Source: Agreia bicolorata (GTDB lineage: Bacteria; Actinomycetota; Actinomycetes; Actinomycetales; Microbacteriaceae). From it: DNA of 64,000 bases. Positions 40,838 through 48,941 of the stretch are shown piece after piece; the first letter of the stretch is position 1; the number at the start of each line of letters is the position of its first letter. The DNA is taken from positions 1 through 64,000 of the forward strand of contig NZ_JYFC01000002.1 of NCBI RefSeq assembly GCF_000938265.1. Direction: 5' to 3'. The translations under genes and the position numbers were made by a program. The notes under the pieces were generated by a model. It searched no databases. It had not been told where the DNA came from and saw only the letters and a program-made list of their open reading frames with translations.

Positions 40838-42370
40838 ATGCCCACCTCGCTCCGCACTCTGCTCGCGGACGAACGCTTTCATCTGCGCCTGCTCGCGGGC
40901 TCGAGGCTCGCCCAGCTCGACGCGCCGATCTCCTGGGTGCACAGCTCCGACTTCCCCGATCCCACGCCCTGGCTCGAGGCGGGGCAGGTGCTGCTGACCG
41001 ACGGCGACCAGATGCGCCCCGGCACGGCGGAGGCCGACATCGACGCCTATGTGGCCCGACTCTGTGATCGGGGGATCCTCGGCCTCGGATTCGCAACGGG
41101 CATCATTCACGACGACGTGCCCGCCGCCCTGGTGCGGTCGTGCGAGGCCCGCGGTATCCCTCTCTTCGACGTCGCCGACCGCACCCCGTTCATCGCCATC
41201 ATCCGCGCCGTAGCCGACGTGATCGCCCTCGATCAGCGGGAGCGGCTCGAGTGGTCGCTCGACGCACAGCGCTCAATAGCGCTCGCGGCCCTGCGGCCTG
41301 ACGGGCTCGACGCCATCCTCGCCGAGCTCGAGCGTCGACTCGGCTGCTGGGTCGTGCTGTTCGACAGCCTGGGCGACGAGGCGCGCTCGTCGCCCGACAG
41401 GCGCATGCCGGCGTCGCTGCAGCAGCGGGTTCAGGATGCGGTGGGCCAGGTTCTCGCCAAAGGATCGCGGGCGGGCGCCCGGCTGAGCGCCGCCGACGGC
41501 AGCGTGATTCTGCAGACGCTGGGAACGGGTGGCAGCCTGCGCGGGGTACTTGCTCTCGGAACGCCGGCACCGCTCGATGGAGCGGGCACCGACCTGGTGA
41601 CGAGTGTGATCGCGTTGGCCTCGATCGCGCTCGAACAGAGCCGCGCGCTCGAAGGAGCTCGACGCGATCTGCGCAGCGGGCTCTTCGAGCTGCTCCTCGA
41701 GGGCAACGTGGCCGTGGCTCAGCGAACGGCCGAGCGACTGTGGGGAGAGCTGCCGGCTGAACCGCTGACCATCACGATCGCGGCGGCTGCCGACGTTCCC
41801 GAGTCTCTGCTCACGGAGTTGGAACTGATGGCCGAGCGGCGACGCGGGGCGGTCTTCTTCGCCGAGCGCGATGACGACGTCGTGCTCGTGTCTGCTGCGG
41901 GCGAAGGGGTGCTGCCCGCGCAGCTCGAACGCCGCTCGATCCGCTCGGGAACCTCCGGGCCGATCGGCTGGACGCAGCTGGGCCGCGGACTCGTCGAGGC
42001 CCGACGAGCGCTCGCCTCGACCACGCAGGAGCGCCCGAGCGTATCGTTCGTCGAGCTCGCGGGCAGCGGTGTTCTGGGCTTCCTCGCCCAGGCCGGGGCC
42101 GGGGATGTCGCGGCGCGCGTGCTCGAGCCGCTCACGGCATCCGGTCGGCCCGATGTCGAGCTGCTGCTCACGAGCGCGGCGACCTGGCTGAACGCGAACG
42201 GTGCGTGGGATCCGGCGGCCAAGGCTCTGGGTGTGCATCGGCACACACTGAGGGCGCGACTGGCAATCGTGCAGCAGCTGCTCGGGCTAGACCTCGACCG
42301 CTTCGCAGACAGGGCGGAGTTGTGGGCCGCGCTCACCTTCGCCGACGTGCGAGCGCAGCCAGAACCTTAG
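40838..42370 (+). CDS. PucR family transcriptional regulator
   Basis: A 510-residue regulator. The N-terminal PucR domain is at about 1-125 (LRTLLADERFHLRLLAGSR...VHSSDFPDPTPWLEAGQVLLTDG). A GAF-like/GGDEF-like middle follows, and a C-terminal helix-turn-helix of the HTH_30 type (TWLNANGAWDPAAKALGVHRHTLRARLAIVQQLLGLDL, about 455-495). PucR regulators often govern nitrogen or amine catabolism. Here it is convergent with methylmalonate-semialdehyde dehydrogenase (stop codons overlap by 4 bp), suggesting but not proving control of that gene. Confidence 0.9.
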   Translation: MPTSLRTLLADERFHLRLLAGSRLAQLDAPISWVHSSDFPDPTPWLEAGQVLLTDGDQMRPGTAEADIDAYVARLCDRGILGLGFATGIIHDDVPAALVRSCEARGIPLFDVADRTPFIAIIRAVADVIALDQRERLEWSLDAQRSIALAALRPDGLDAILAELERRLGCWVVLFDSLGDEARSSPDRRMPASLQQRVQDAVGQVLAKGSRAGARLSAADGSVILQTLGTGGSLRGVLALGTPAPLDGAGTDLVTSVIALASIALEQSRALEGARRDLRSGLFELLLEGNVAVAQRTAERLWGELPAEPLTITIAAAADVPESLLTELELMAERRRGAVFFAERDDDVVLVSAAGEGVLPAQLERRSIRSGTSGPIGWTQLGRGLVEARRALASTTQERPSVSFVELAGSGVLGFLAQAGAGDVAARVLEPLTASGRPDVELLLTSAATWLNANGAWDPAAKALGVHRHTLRARLAIVQQLLGLDLDRFADRAELWAALTFADVRAQPEP

Positions 42371-43875
42371 TTCTGCGGGAACCCCAGGTTGATTCCGCCG
42401 TGCGACGGGTCGAGCCAGCGACTGGTGACGGCCTTCTCGCGGGTGAAGAAGTCGAAGCCGTGCACTCCGTAGGCCTTGTTCGAACCGAAGATCGAGTCTT
42501 TGAATCCGCCGAACGAGTAGTACGCCACGGGAACGGGAATCGGCACGTTGATGCCGATCATGCCCACCTCGATCTCGTTCTGGAACCGACGAGCGGCGCC
42601 TCCGTCGTTCGTGAAGATCGCCGTGCCGTTGCCGAATGCGCCGTTGTTGATCAGCGCGACGCCCTCTTCGTACGACGACACACGCACCACAGACAGCACC
42701 GGGCCGAAGATCTCCTCGGTGTAGGCGCGGGATGTCACGGGCACGTTGTCGAGGAGCGTCGGGCCGAGCCAAAACCCCTCGGCAGCGCCGTCGACCTCGA
42801 TGCCGCGACCGTCGACGACGACGGTCGCGCCGTCGGTGGCCGCGATGTCGATGTAGCCGGCGACCTTGTCGCGGTGCGCTTCGGTGACGAGTGGACCCAT
42901 GTCACAGTTGCGGCGGCCGTCGCCCGTTTTCAAGCCCTTCATGCGCTGCGTGATCTTCTCGATCAGCTCGTCGGCCACGGGCTCGACCGCCACGACAACG
43001 GAGATGGCCATGCAGCGCTCTCCGGCCGAGCCGAAGCCTGCGTTGATCGCCGCGTCGGCCGTGAGGTCGAGGTCGGCGTCGGGCAGCACCAACATGTGGT
43101 TCTTCGCGCCGCCGAGGGCCTGAACGCGCTTGCCGTTCTTCGCGGCCGTCTCGTAGATGTACTGCGCGATCGGGGTCGATCCCACGAACGAGATGCTCTT
43201 CACGTCGGGGTGCTCGAGCAGCCCGTCGACCGCGACCTTGTCTCCGTGCAGCACGTTGATAACGCCGTCGGGCAGGCCGGCCTCGGTGAAGAGAGCCGCG
43301 AGCCAGTTCGCCGCCGAGGGGTCTTTCTCGCTCGGCTTCAGCACCACCGAGTTGCCGGCCGCGATCGCGATCGGAAAGAACCACATCGGCACCATCGCCG
43401 GAAAGTTGAAGGGGCTGATCACGCCGACGACACCGAGCGGCTGACGCAGTGAGTACACGTCGACGCCGGTAGAGACGTTCTCGGAGTACTCGCCCTTGAT
43501 CAGGTGCGGAAACCCGGTCGCGAGCTCGACGACCTCGAGGCCGCGGGTGATCTCGCCCATCGCGTCGGAGAGCACCTTGCCGTGCTCGGAGGTGAGGATC
43601 TCGGCCAGCTCGGCCTTGCGAGAGGCCAGCAGCTCGCGGAACGTGAACAGAACCTGCTGCCGCTTCGTGATCGACGTGTCGCGCCAGCCCGGGAAGGCGG
43701 CCTTGGCGCTCGCCACGGCCGCGTCGATCTCGGCCTGATCGGCCAGGGCGACCTGCTTGGTCGCGATGCCGAGGGCCGGGTCGTACACGGGCGCGGTGCG
43801 ACCGGATGCCGACACATACTCGGCGCCGTCGACCCAGTGCTGCACAATGGGCTGCTTCTCGGTGGTGTCGGTCAT
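42367..43875 (-). CDS. mmsA: CoA-acylating methylmalonate-semialdehyde dehydrogenase
   Basis: A 502-residue aldehyde dehydrogenase that oxidises methylmalonate semialdehyde (or malonate semialdehyde) to propionyl-CoA (or acetyl-CoA) in valine, beta-alanine or inositol breakdown. The catalytic Cys288 is in GSAGERCMAISV; the NAD-binding segment is PFNFPAMVPMWFFPIAIA, and SFVGSTPIAQYIY follows. ERCMA is typical of MMSDH rather than general ALDHs. ATG 43875 with GAGGAG upstream is preferred over the frame's first codon at 43890. No other genes of the pathway are adjacent. Confidence 0.92.
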   Translation of the reverse strand: MTDTTEKQPIVQHWVDGAEYVSASGRTAPVYDPALGIATKQVALADQAEIDAAVASAKAAFPGWRDTSITKRQQVLFTFRELLASRKAELAEILTSEHGKVLSDAMGEITRGLEVVELATGFPHLIKGEYSENVSTGVDVYSLRQPLGVVGVISPFNFPAMVPMWFFPIAIAAGNSVVLKPSEKDPSAANWLAALFTEAGLPDGVINVLHGDKVAVDGLLEHPDVKSISFVGSTPIAQYIYETAAKNGKRVQALGGAKNHMLVLPDADLDLTADAAINAGFGSAGERCMAISVVVAVEPVADELIEKITQRMKGLKTGDGRRNCDMGPLVTEAHRDKVAGYIDIAATDGATVVVDGRGIEVDGAAEGFWLGPTLLDNVPVTSRAYTEEIFGPVLSVVRVSSYEEGVALINNGAFGNGTAIFTNDGGAARRFQNEIEVGMIGINVPIPVPVAYYSFGGFKDSIFGSNKAYGVHGFDFFTREKAVTSRWLDPSHGGINLGFPQN

Positions 43876-43968
43876 GGATCTGCTCCTCACGTCGAAAGAG
43901 GGCCGCGGCCGTAGCCGCCCCTGGAGTCACGCTACCGCTGAATCCGGCACGACCGCTGCGAAAATCTG

Positions 43969-44015
43969 TCTATAAAGTCGCGTGCGTCCTGACAGATTGT
44001 CGGGAGTCAGTCAGG
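43969..44015. promoter_or_regulatory. Promoter and possible operator upstream of mmsA
   Basis: TATAGA on the minus strand (43969-43974) is a likely -10 for mmsA. Upstream of it CCTGAC (43988-43993) and GTCAGG (44010-44015) form an inverted repeat with a 16-nt spacer that would cover the -35 zone. It is a candidate regulator site, perhaps for PucR. Confidence 0.45.
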
Positions 44016-44111
44016 TTGTTTGCCGCATTCCCGGGGGCGCTGACCCCCGTCAGGCACGGAGCAGCAACGAGGTGTAATCTCTGCGACTGGTGCGTGCCTA
44101 AAATGAGGGGC

Positions 44112-46406
44112 ATGTGGTCAGAAGCCGAATCGGGGAACGTCGGCCCCTCGGTGAGCACTGGCCCGTCTGCGAGCCAGGGCCGCGGCCTCTCCTCGGCATC
44201 CGGGGCACGAATCTGCGCATCGTGCGCCACACCATCGACCGACGCCGCGAATTTCTGCTCCCAGTGCGGGGCAGCGCTGCCCGGTGTATCTGAACCCCAA
44301 CGGGCCGAACGGCGCTACACCAGCATTCTGTTCGCCGACCTCGTGGGCTTCACCGAGCTTGCCGAGCGCACCGATGCCGAAGACATGCGCGAGCTGCTGT
44401 CGGGCTACTTCGCTCTCTGTCGCAGCACCATCGAGTCGCTCGGAGGGGTCGTCGAGAAGTTCATCGGCGACGCCGTGATGGCGGTCTGGGGTGCCACCCG
44501 CACCCGTGAAGACGACGCCGAACGCGCCGTTCGGGCGGCTCTTGAGCTGACGAAGGTGGTGGGCGACTACGGGCGGGCATCCGCTCTGGGGGCGTTCGCC
44601 GTGCGCGTGGGCGTCGTGACCGATGAGGTCGCTGTCGTGCTCGGAGCCGCCGGCGAGGGAATGGTCACCGGAGCCGCCGTCAACCTGGCCGCGCGCCTGC
44701 AAGCGGCAGCGGCGCCTGCAACGGTGCTCACGGATGCTCACACGCGTACGCTCACTGTCGACCGCATCGACTTCGGGCGAGAGACGCGCATCGACCTCAA
44801 GGGCATCGCCGACGAGGTTTCGGCCTACCCCGCGCTGCGCGTTATCTCCGAGACGGGGTCGGGCGCTGCTCCTGCGGCCGAGATTCTCACAAACCTCGTC
44901 GGCCGCGATGCCGAGCGTGATGTGCTCATCGAATCGTTCGACCGGGTGGTGGCCACGGGCAGGCCGCACCTTGCGGTGGTCTCGGGCAGCGCCGGTGTCG
45001 GCAAGAGCCGTCTGGTGCTCGAGCTGCGCGACCACCTCGACCACGTGCCGATGGCCATCATGTGGCACTCGGCACGCTGTCTCTCATACGGCGACGGCGT
45101 CGCGTACTCGGCGCTCTCGTCGGCCGTGCGTTCGCGCATCGGAGCCGTCGAAGGCGAGAGCGAGACTGTGGCCCTCGGCAGGCTGCGCACCAAGCTCGTG
45201 AGCTGGACCTCGGCGGGCGATGCGCAGACGGCAGACCTCGACTGGATGTGCGAGCGCATCGCCCCGCTGCTGGGCGCCGACGTGGCGGGCGCTCCTCTGC
45301 TGAATTCCAGCTCCGCCGGGTACGGGCGCCACGAGTTCTTCGCCGCGTGGTCGCTCTGGTTTGAGCGGATGTCCGCCGGCGAGAACGCTCCTGTCGTCTG
45401 GGTGATCGAAGACGCGCACTGGGCCGATGACAGCCTGCTCGACTTCGTTCAGCATCTGCAGCGCACGAATCCGGCCCCCATTCTCATCGTGATCGTCACC
45501 CGCCCCGAACTGCTCGTGCGCCGTCCAGACCTCGGAGCGGGCGATGGCGCCACGCAGCTCGAGCTCGGCCCGCTCGACGAGGAGTCGATCGTGGCGCTCA
45601 TCGCGGGCCTCGCGCCCGAGCTGCCCCGCGACATCCTGCGTCTTCTGTCGGCGCGGGTCGGCGGGGTGCCGCTGTACGCGAGAGAGCTTCTGCGCAGTCT
45701 CGTCGACGATGGCCTGCTGCAGGACACCGCCGACGGACTGAGACTGGCTCCCGGGGTGAGCGCCGGCACACTCGCCATGGCGGAGCCGCCCGCCAGCCTG
45801 AGAGTGCTCATCGCGTCGCGCCTCGACTCGCTCGAGTCGGGCCCGCGGCTCGTGGCCCAGCTGGCCTCGGTGCTCGGCTTCTCGTTCTCGATGTCCGCCC
45901 TGGCGGCCGTGTCGAGGCGGTCGGCGCGAGAGCTTGCCGGCGATGTCTCCACGCTCGAGACCCGCGGCATCCTGATCTCGATCACCGACCCGCTGTCATC
46001 GGAGCGCGGCCAGTACGTGTTCAGCCACCCGCTCATTCGGCAGGTCGCCTACGAGATGCAGTCGCGCAGGTCGCGCAGCGAGCGGCACCTCGCCACGGTC
46101 GACTTTCTCGAGTCCTCGCCCGACGAGGGTTCGCGGTCTGCGGCGGTCATCGCCCAGCACCTCGTCGACGCGCTGCACTTGCAGACCGCGCCCTCGGCAT
46201 CCACCGAGTCGGCGGCTCGACGTGCCGTTCACTGGCTGCTGGCCGCTGCCGATTCTGCCCGCCGACTCGGAGCTGCGACGGCGGCTCGTCGTCTGTACGA
46301 GCAGGCCATCGACATGTGGCCGCTGGCGAATCCGGCCGGCCGCGACGCCGACGGGCGAACCGTGCGCGACCTCGAGGAGCTCGCGCGCGAGGTGACCACG
46401 TCGTAG
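44112..46406 (+). CDS. Adenylate/guanylate cyclase with zinc ribbon and AAA-type ATPase domain
   Basis: A 764-residue signalling protein. It has an N-terminal zinc ribbon (CASCATPSTDAANFCSQCG, about 34-52), then a class III cyclase domain (about 65-240: metal-binding Asp in SILFADLVGFTELAERTD and GDAVMAVWG) and a STAND/AAA ATPase domain (about 262-600: Walker A GSAGVGKSRL, Walker B VVWVIEDAHWADD). It likely makes cAMP. Family members normally continue with a long TPR region; this one ends about 150 residues after the ATPase part, so it is short. TAAAAT at 44099-44104 lies 7 nt before ATG 44112; an ATG at 44103 would overlap it. Confidence 0.87.
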   Translation: MWSEAESGNVGPSVSTGPSASQGRGLSSASGARICASCATPSTDAANFCSQCGAALPGVSEPQRAERRYTSILFADLVGFTELAERTDAEDMRELLSGYFALCRSTIESLGGVVEKFIGDAVMAVWGATRTREDDAERAVRAALELTKVVGDYGRASALGAFAVRVGVVTDEVAVVLGAAGEGMVTGAAVNLAARLQAAAAPATVLTDAHTRTLTVDRIDFGRETRIDLKGIADEVSAYPALRVISETGSGAAPAAEILTNLVGRDAERDVLIESFDRVVATGRPHLAVVSGSAGVGKSRLVLELRDHLDHVPMAIMWHSARCLSYGDGVAYSALSSAVRSRIGAVEGESETVALGRLRTKLVSWTSAGDAQTADLDWMCERIAPLLGADVAGAPLLNSSSAGYGRHEFFAAWSLWFERMSAGENAPVVWVIEDAHWADDSLLDFVQHLQRTNPAPILIVIVTRPELLVRRPDLGAGDGATQLELGPLDEESIVALIAGLAPELPRDILRLLSARVGGVPLYARELLRSLVDDGLLQDTADGLRLAPGVSAGTLAMAEPPASLRVLIASRLDSLESGPRLVAQLASVLGFSFSMSALAAVSRRSARELAGDVSTLETRGILISITDPLSSERGQYVFSHPLIRQVAYEMQSRRSRSERHLATVDFLESSPDEGSRSAAVIAQHLVDALHLQTAPSASTESAARRAVHWLLAAADSARRLGAATAARRLYEQAIDMWPLANPAGRDADGRTVRDLEELAREVTTS

Positions 46407-46427
46407 GCCGCAAGCTGACGCGCGCGG

Positions 46428-47117
46428 CTACGGGCCTACGTAGCTCTTCAGCGCCGCCACATCGGTGAGCGTCACGCGCCGGCCGTCGACGGTGATGCGT
46501 CCGTCGCGGGTGAGGGTGCGCAGCGCAGTGTTGAGCGACTGGCGCGCGACCCCGAGCTGAGCGGCGATGCCGGCCTGGCTCATCGGCAGCTCGACGCTGA
46601 CCTGGTTCGCGTCGTGGCGCCACTCCGGAATATAGGTCAGCAGCAGCTTCGCTAGTCGCCTCGGCAGGTCGAGGAACACGAGGTCGCTCTGGGTTCCGGT
46701 GAGTCGCCGCACGATCGAGGCGAGCTCTTCGACCACCGACATCAGGGCCTCGGGCGAACTGGTCAACAGATTCCGGATGCGATCGGCTGGCACCGCGATC
46801 ACCTCGGCCTCGTCGATCGACTCGGCCGTCGCCGAGCGCGCGAGGCCATCCATCACCGAGAGATCTCCGATCGTTCCTCCGCCCTCGACGACGGAGAGGC
46901 CGAGCTCGTTTCCCTCGGGCGAGCGCCGCGCGATGCGGATGCGCCCCGAGCGCACGATATAGAAATGTGCGCTGGCCGTGCCTTCTTCGAACAGCAGTTC
47001 ACCGCGGCTGAGCGCCACCACGAAGCTGTGTGCGGCGAGGTCTTCAAGTTGCTCGTCGGTGAACGGCGCCATCAACGATGCGCCGCGCAGGTCGTAGATC
47101 GTTACTGCGGAGGCCAT
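46428..47117 (-). CDS. Crp/Fnr family transcriptional regulator
   Basis: A 229-residue regulator with a cyclic-nucleotide-binding domain (about 15-130: LSRGELLFEEGTASAHFYIVRSGRIRIARRS...GGTIGDLSVMDGLARSATAES) and a C-terminal winged helix (about 150-220: MSQAGIAAQLGVARQSLNTALRTLTRDGRI). No Cys cluster for an FeS centre, so it is Crp-like rather than Fnr-like. TAGCCT (47124-47129, minus strand) lies 6 nt before ATG, a leaderless start. It is convergent to the cyclase gene, 21 bp apart, which makes a cAMP link attractive (inference). Confidence 0.9.
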   Translation of the reverse strand: MASAVTIYDLRGASLMAPFTDEQLEDLAAHSFVVALSRGELLFEEGTASAHFYIVRSGRIRIARRSPEGNELGLSVVEGGGTIGDLSVMDGLARSATAESIDEAEVIAVPADRIRNLLTSSPEALMSVVEELASIVRRLTGTQSDLVFLDLPRRLAKLLLTYIPEWRHDANQVSVELPMSQAGIAAQLGVARQSLNTALRTLTRDGRITVDGRRVTLTDVAALKSYVGP

Positions 47118-47144
47118 TCCGGCAGGCTACCAGCGCGGCGAGGC

Positions 47145-47211
47145 GCATCCGCGCCCGTCCGGCGCATCCGCCATTGGCCGTCCAGCAGCTAATGCGCCGA
47201 ACAGGCGCGCA
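47145..47211. repeat. Intergenic G+C palindrome, family 2, copy 1
   Basis: Blocks ATCCGCGCCCGT, CGCATCCGCC, GGCCG, AGCAG, AATGCGCCG and GGCGCG recur in the same order and nearly the same spacing at 62382-62456. The outer blocks ATCCGCGCCC and the final GGCGCG are partly complementary, giving a long imperfect hairpin. Confidence 0.6.
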
Positions 47212-47223
47212 CACGTGGACGTG

Positions 47224-47514
47224 TCAGGAGGTCGCCGCGTTCAGGCTCTTGAGGCCCGCGAACTCCAGGTACTGCCGCCCATCGCGGCTGATGTATGTGA
47301 GCAGCGTATGCCCGCAGGAGCGGCACAGCACGATCACTCCCTCGGCATCCCGCTCGACGACCGCCTCGCTCAGCGCGGCAGCGGTGCCGCAGTGCCGGCA
47401 CGTGCCGATCGCCGTCGTGATGTCGAGGCGCAGAATCTCGCCGAGAGGACCTGCCGCGGCATTGCCGTCGACGCGGGTCACGGGCACGTTCACCTGATGC
47501 GCGTGCTCCGGCAT
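47224..47514 (-). CDS. Zinc-ribbon protein of the DUF6510 type
   Basis: A 96-residue soluble protein with four Cys in two pairs, CRHC (in AIGTCRHCGTAAAL) and CRSC (in VLCRSCGHTLLTYISRD), forming a zinc ribbon. It starts 1 bp after the flavin reductase stop codon and is the last gene in a trio with that reductase and a sulfite-oxidase-like molybdoenzyme. I recall this arrangement as DUF6510 in actinobacteria, but no search was done. Role unknown; a metallochaperone or electron-transfer scaffold is possible. Confidence 0.72.
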   Translation of the reverse strand: MPEHAHQVNVPVTRVDGNAAAGPLGEILRLDITTAIGTCRHCGTAAALSEAVVERDAEGVIVLCRSCGHTLLTYISRDGRQYLEFAGLKSLNAATS

Positions 47515-47515
47515 G

Positions 47516-48241
47516 TCATTTGCCTCCAAATCGCTCGGTCTTGATGCGTTCGGCCGGATGCCCCAGGTCGACCAGGATGCGCGCGACCGCCTCGACGAAA
47601 CCGGTCGGCCCGCAGACATAGACGAGCGGGTTGTCGGCGACGGGCAGGGTGGATGCCTCGATGTCGGCACGCGTGATGCGTCCGGCCGTGCGCGCGAACC
47701 CCTCCGGGGCGGTGCGGGTGTAGACCCAGTCGAGGGCGAAGCTGTCGTCGACGAGTTCTGCCAGCTCCGACGCGTAGTACGCGTCCTCCGGCGCCCGAAC
47801 CGAGTACAGCATCCGGAACTTCGCTGTGCTCGCGGCCGCCCGGTGGGCCCTGGCGATCGAGACGAGCGGAACGATGCCCGAGCCTCCCGCGATGAGCTGC
47901 ACCGGTTCGGTCTGGGAGTCGCGCCAGACGAAGAAGTTGCCGAGCGGCCCGCGCACCTCGAGCATGTCGCCTGGCTCGACGTCCTCGACGAGATACGGAG
48001 AGACCTCGCCATCGGGAAGCATGTCGACGGCGAGCTCGACGCTCGTGCCCTCGCCGAACGAGGCGATAGAGTACGAGCGCACGGCCTGGTAGCCGTCTTC
48101 GGCCGTGAGGCGCAGATCGAGGTGTTGCCCGGCCAGATTGCCGGGCCACTCGGGCACGTCGAGAACAAGAATCCGGCCCTGCGGCGTGACACGCATGGCC
48201 CGGGCCACCGTTCCTACAAGCCAGCCGGCGACGATCGCCAC
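47516..48241 (-). CDS. Flavin-dependent (ferredoxin reductase-type) oxidoreductase
   Basis: A 241-residue FNR-like reductase from GTG 48241, which overlaps the previous stop codon (TAGTG). The FAD-binding motif is RSYSIAS (about 63-69), then GGSGIVPLVSIARAH for NAD(P)H and the C-terminal VYVCGPTGFVEAVARIL. No [2Fe-2S] domain is present. It would pass electrons between NAD(P)H and the molybdopterin protein encoded just upstream, by context. Longer frames toward 48346 overlap the molybdoenzyme gene and are not used. Confidence 0.85.
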   Translation of the reverse strand: MAIVAGWLVGTVARAMRVTPQGRILVLDVPEWPGNLAGQHLDLRLTAEDGYQAVRSYSIASFGEGTSVELAVDMLPDGEVSPYLVEDVEPGDMLEVRGPLGNFFVWRDSQTEPVQLIAGGSGIVPLVSIARAHRAAASTAKFRMLYSVRAPEDAYYASELAELVDDSFALDWVYTRTAPEGFARTAGRITRADIEASTLPVADNPLVYVCGPTGFVEAVARILVDLGHPAERIKTERFGGK

Positions 48242-48834
48242 TACCAGTACCGCTGCTCTTTCCAGGGGTCGCCGTACATGTTGTAGCCGTTCTGCTCCCA
48301 GAATCCCGGGTCGTCGTCGGAGTGCATGCGGATGCCGTGCACCCACTTCGCGCTCTTCCAGAAGTACAGGTGAGGAACCAACAGGCGGGCGGGCCCACCG
48401 TGCTCGGGGTCGAGCGGCTCGCCGTCGAACTCGAACGCGATCCAGGCCTTGCCATCGAGAAGGTCTTCGAGCGGCACGTTCGTCGTGTACCCGCCGTACG
48501 ACTCGATCATCGTGTACGCATCCGAGGTGTCGATGTCTGCGAAGAGGGTGTCGAGCGAGACGCCGCGCCAGCTCGTGCCGAGCTTCGACCAGCGCGTCAC
48601 GCAGTGGATGTCGGTGTGCACGTCTTCGATGGGCAGAGCCATGAGCTCGTCCCAGCTCCAGGTCGTCACGGCACCGGATTCGGTGGTGATGCTGAAGCTC
48701 CAGTCGGCGGTGTCGATGCGGGGCGTGGGACCTGCCGACAGCACCGGGAAGTCTTCGGTGAGGTACTGGCCAGGAGGAAGCTCCGGGTCGGACTCGCGCC
48801 TGCGAGCCCCGAAACCGCGGGAGAAGACTGCCAT
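48241..48834 (-). CDS. Molybdopterin-dependent oxidoreductase, sulfite oxidase/MsrP fold
   Basis: A 197-residue single-domain molybdoenzyme of the SuoX/YedY family. Cys78 in TDIHCVTRWSKLGTSWRGV is the expected Mo ligand. The C-terminal WVHGIRMHSDDDPGFWEQNGYNMYGDPWKEQRYW is typical of the short actinobacterial members. There is no Tat signal or haem domain, so it is cytosolic and not the usual MsrPQ pair. First gene of a three-gene unit with the flavin reductase and zinc-ribbon protein. Substrate unknown. Confidence 0.9.
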   Translation of the reverse strand: MAVFSRGFGARRRESDPELPPGQYLTEDFPVLSAGPTPRIDTADWSFSITTESGAVTTWSWDELMALPIEDVHTDIHCVTRWSKLGTSWRGVSLDTLFADIDTSDAYTMIESYGGYTTNVPLEDLLDGKAWIAFEFDGEPLDPEHGGPARLLVPHLYFWKSAKWVHGIRMHSDDDPGFWEQNGYNMYGDPWKEQRYW

Positions 48835-48941
48835 GGTGTGCTCCTTGTTCTGGTGTGGGTGGGTATCGCAGGTGTCTCTATCGATTGTGCCCTAAACGCT
48901 GCGATTCGCAGCGGATGACAACTTCTATTGCCGGATCGAAT

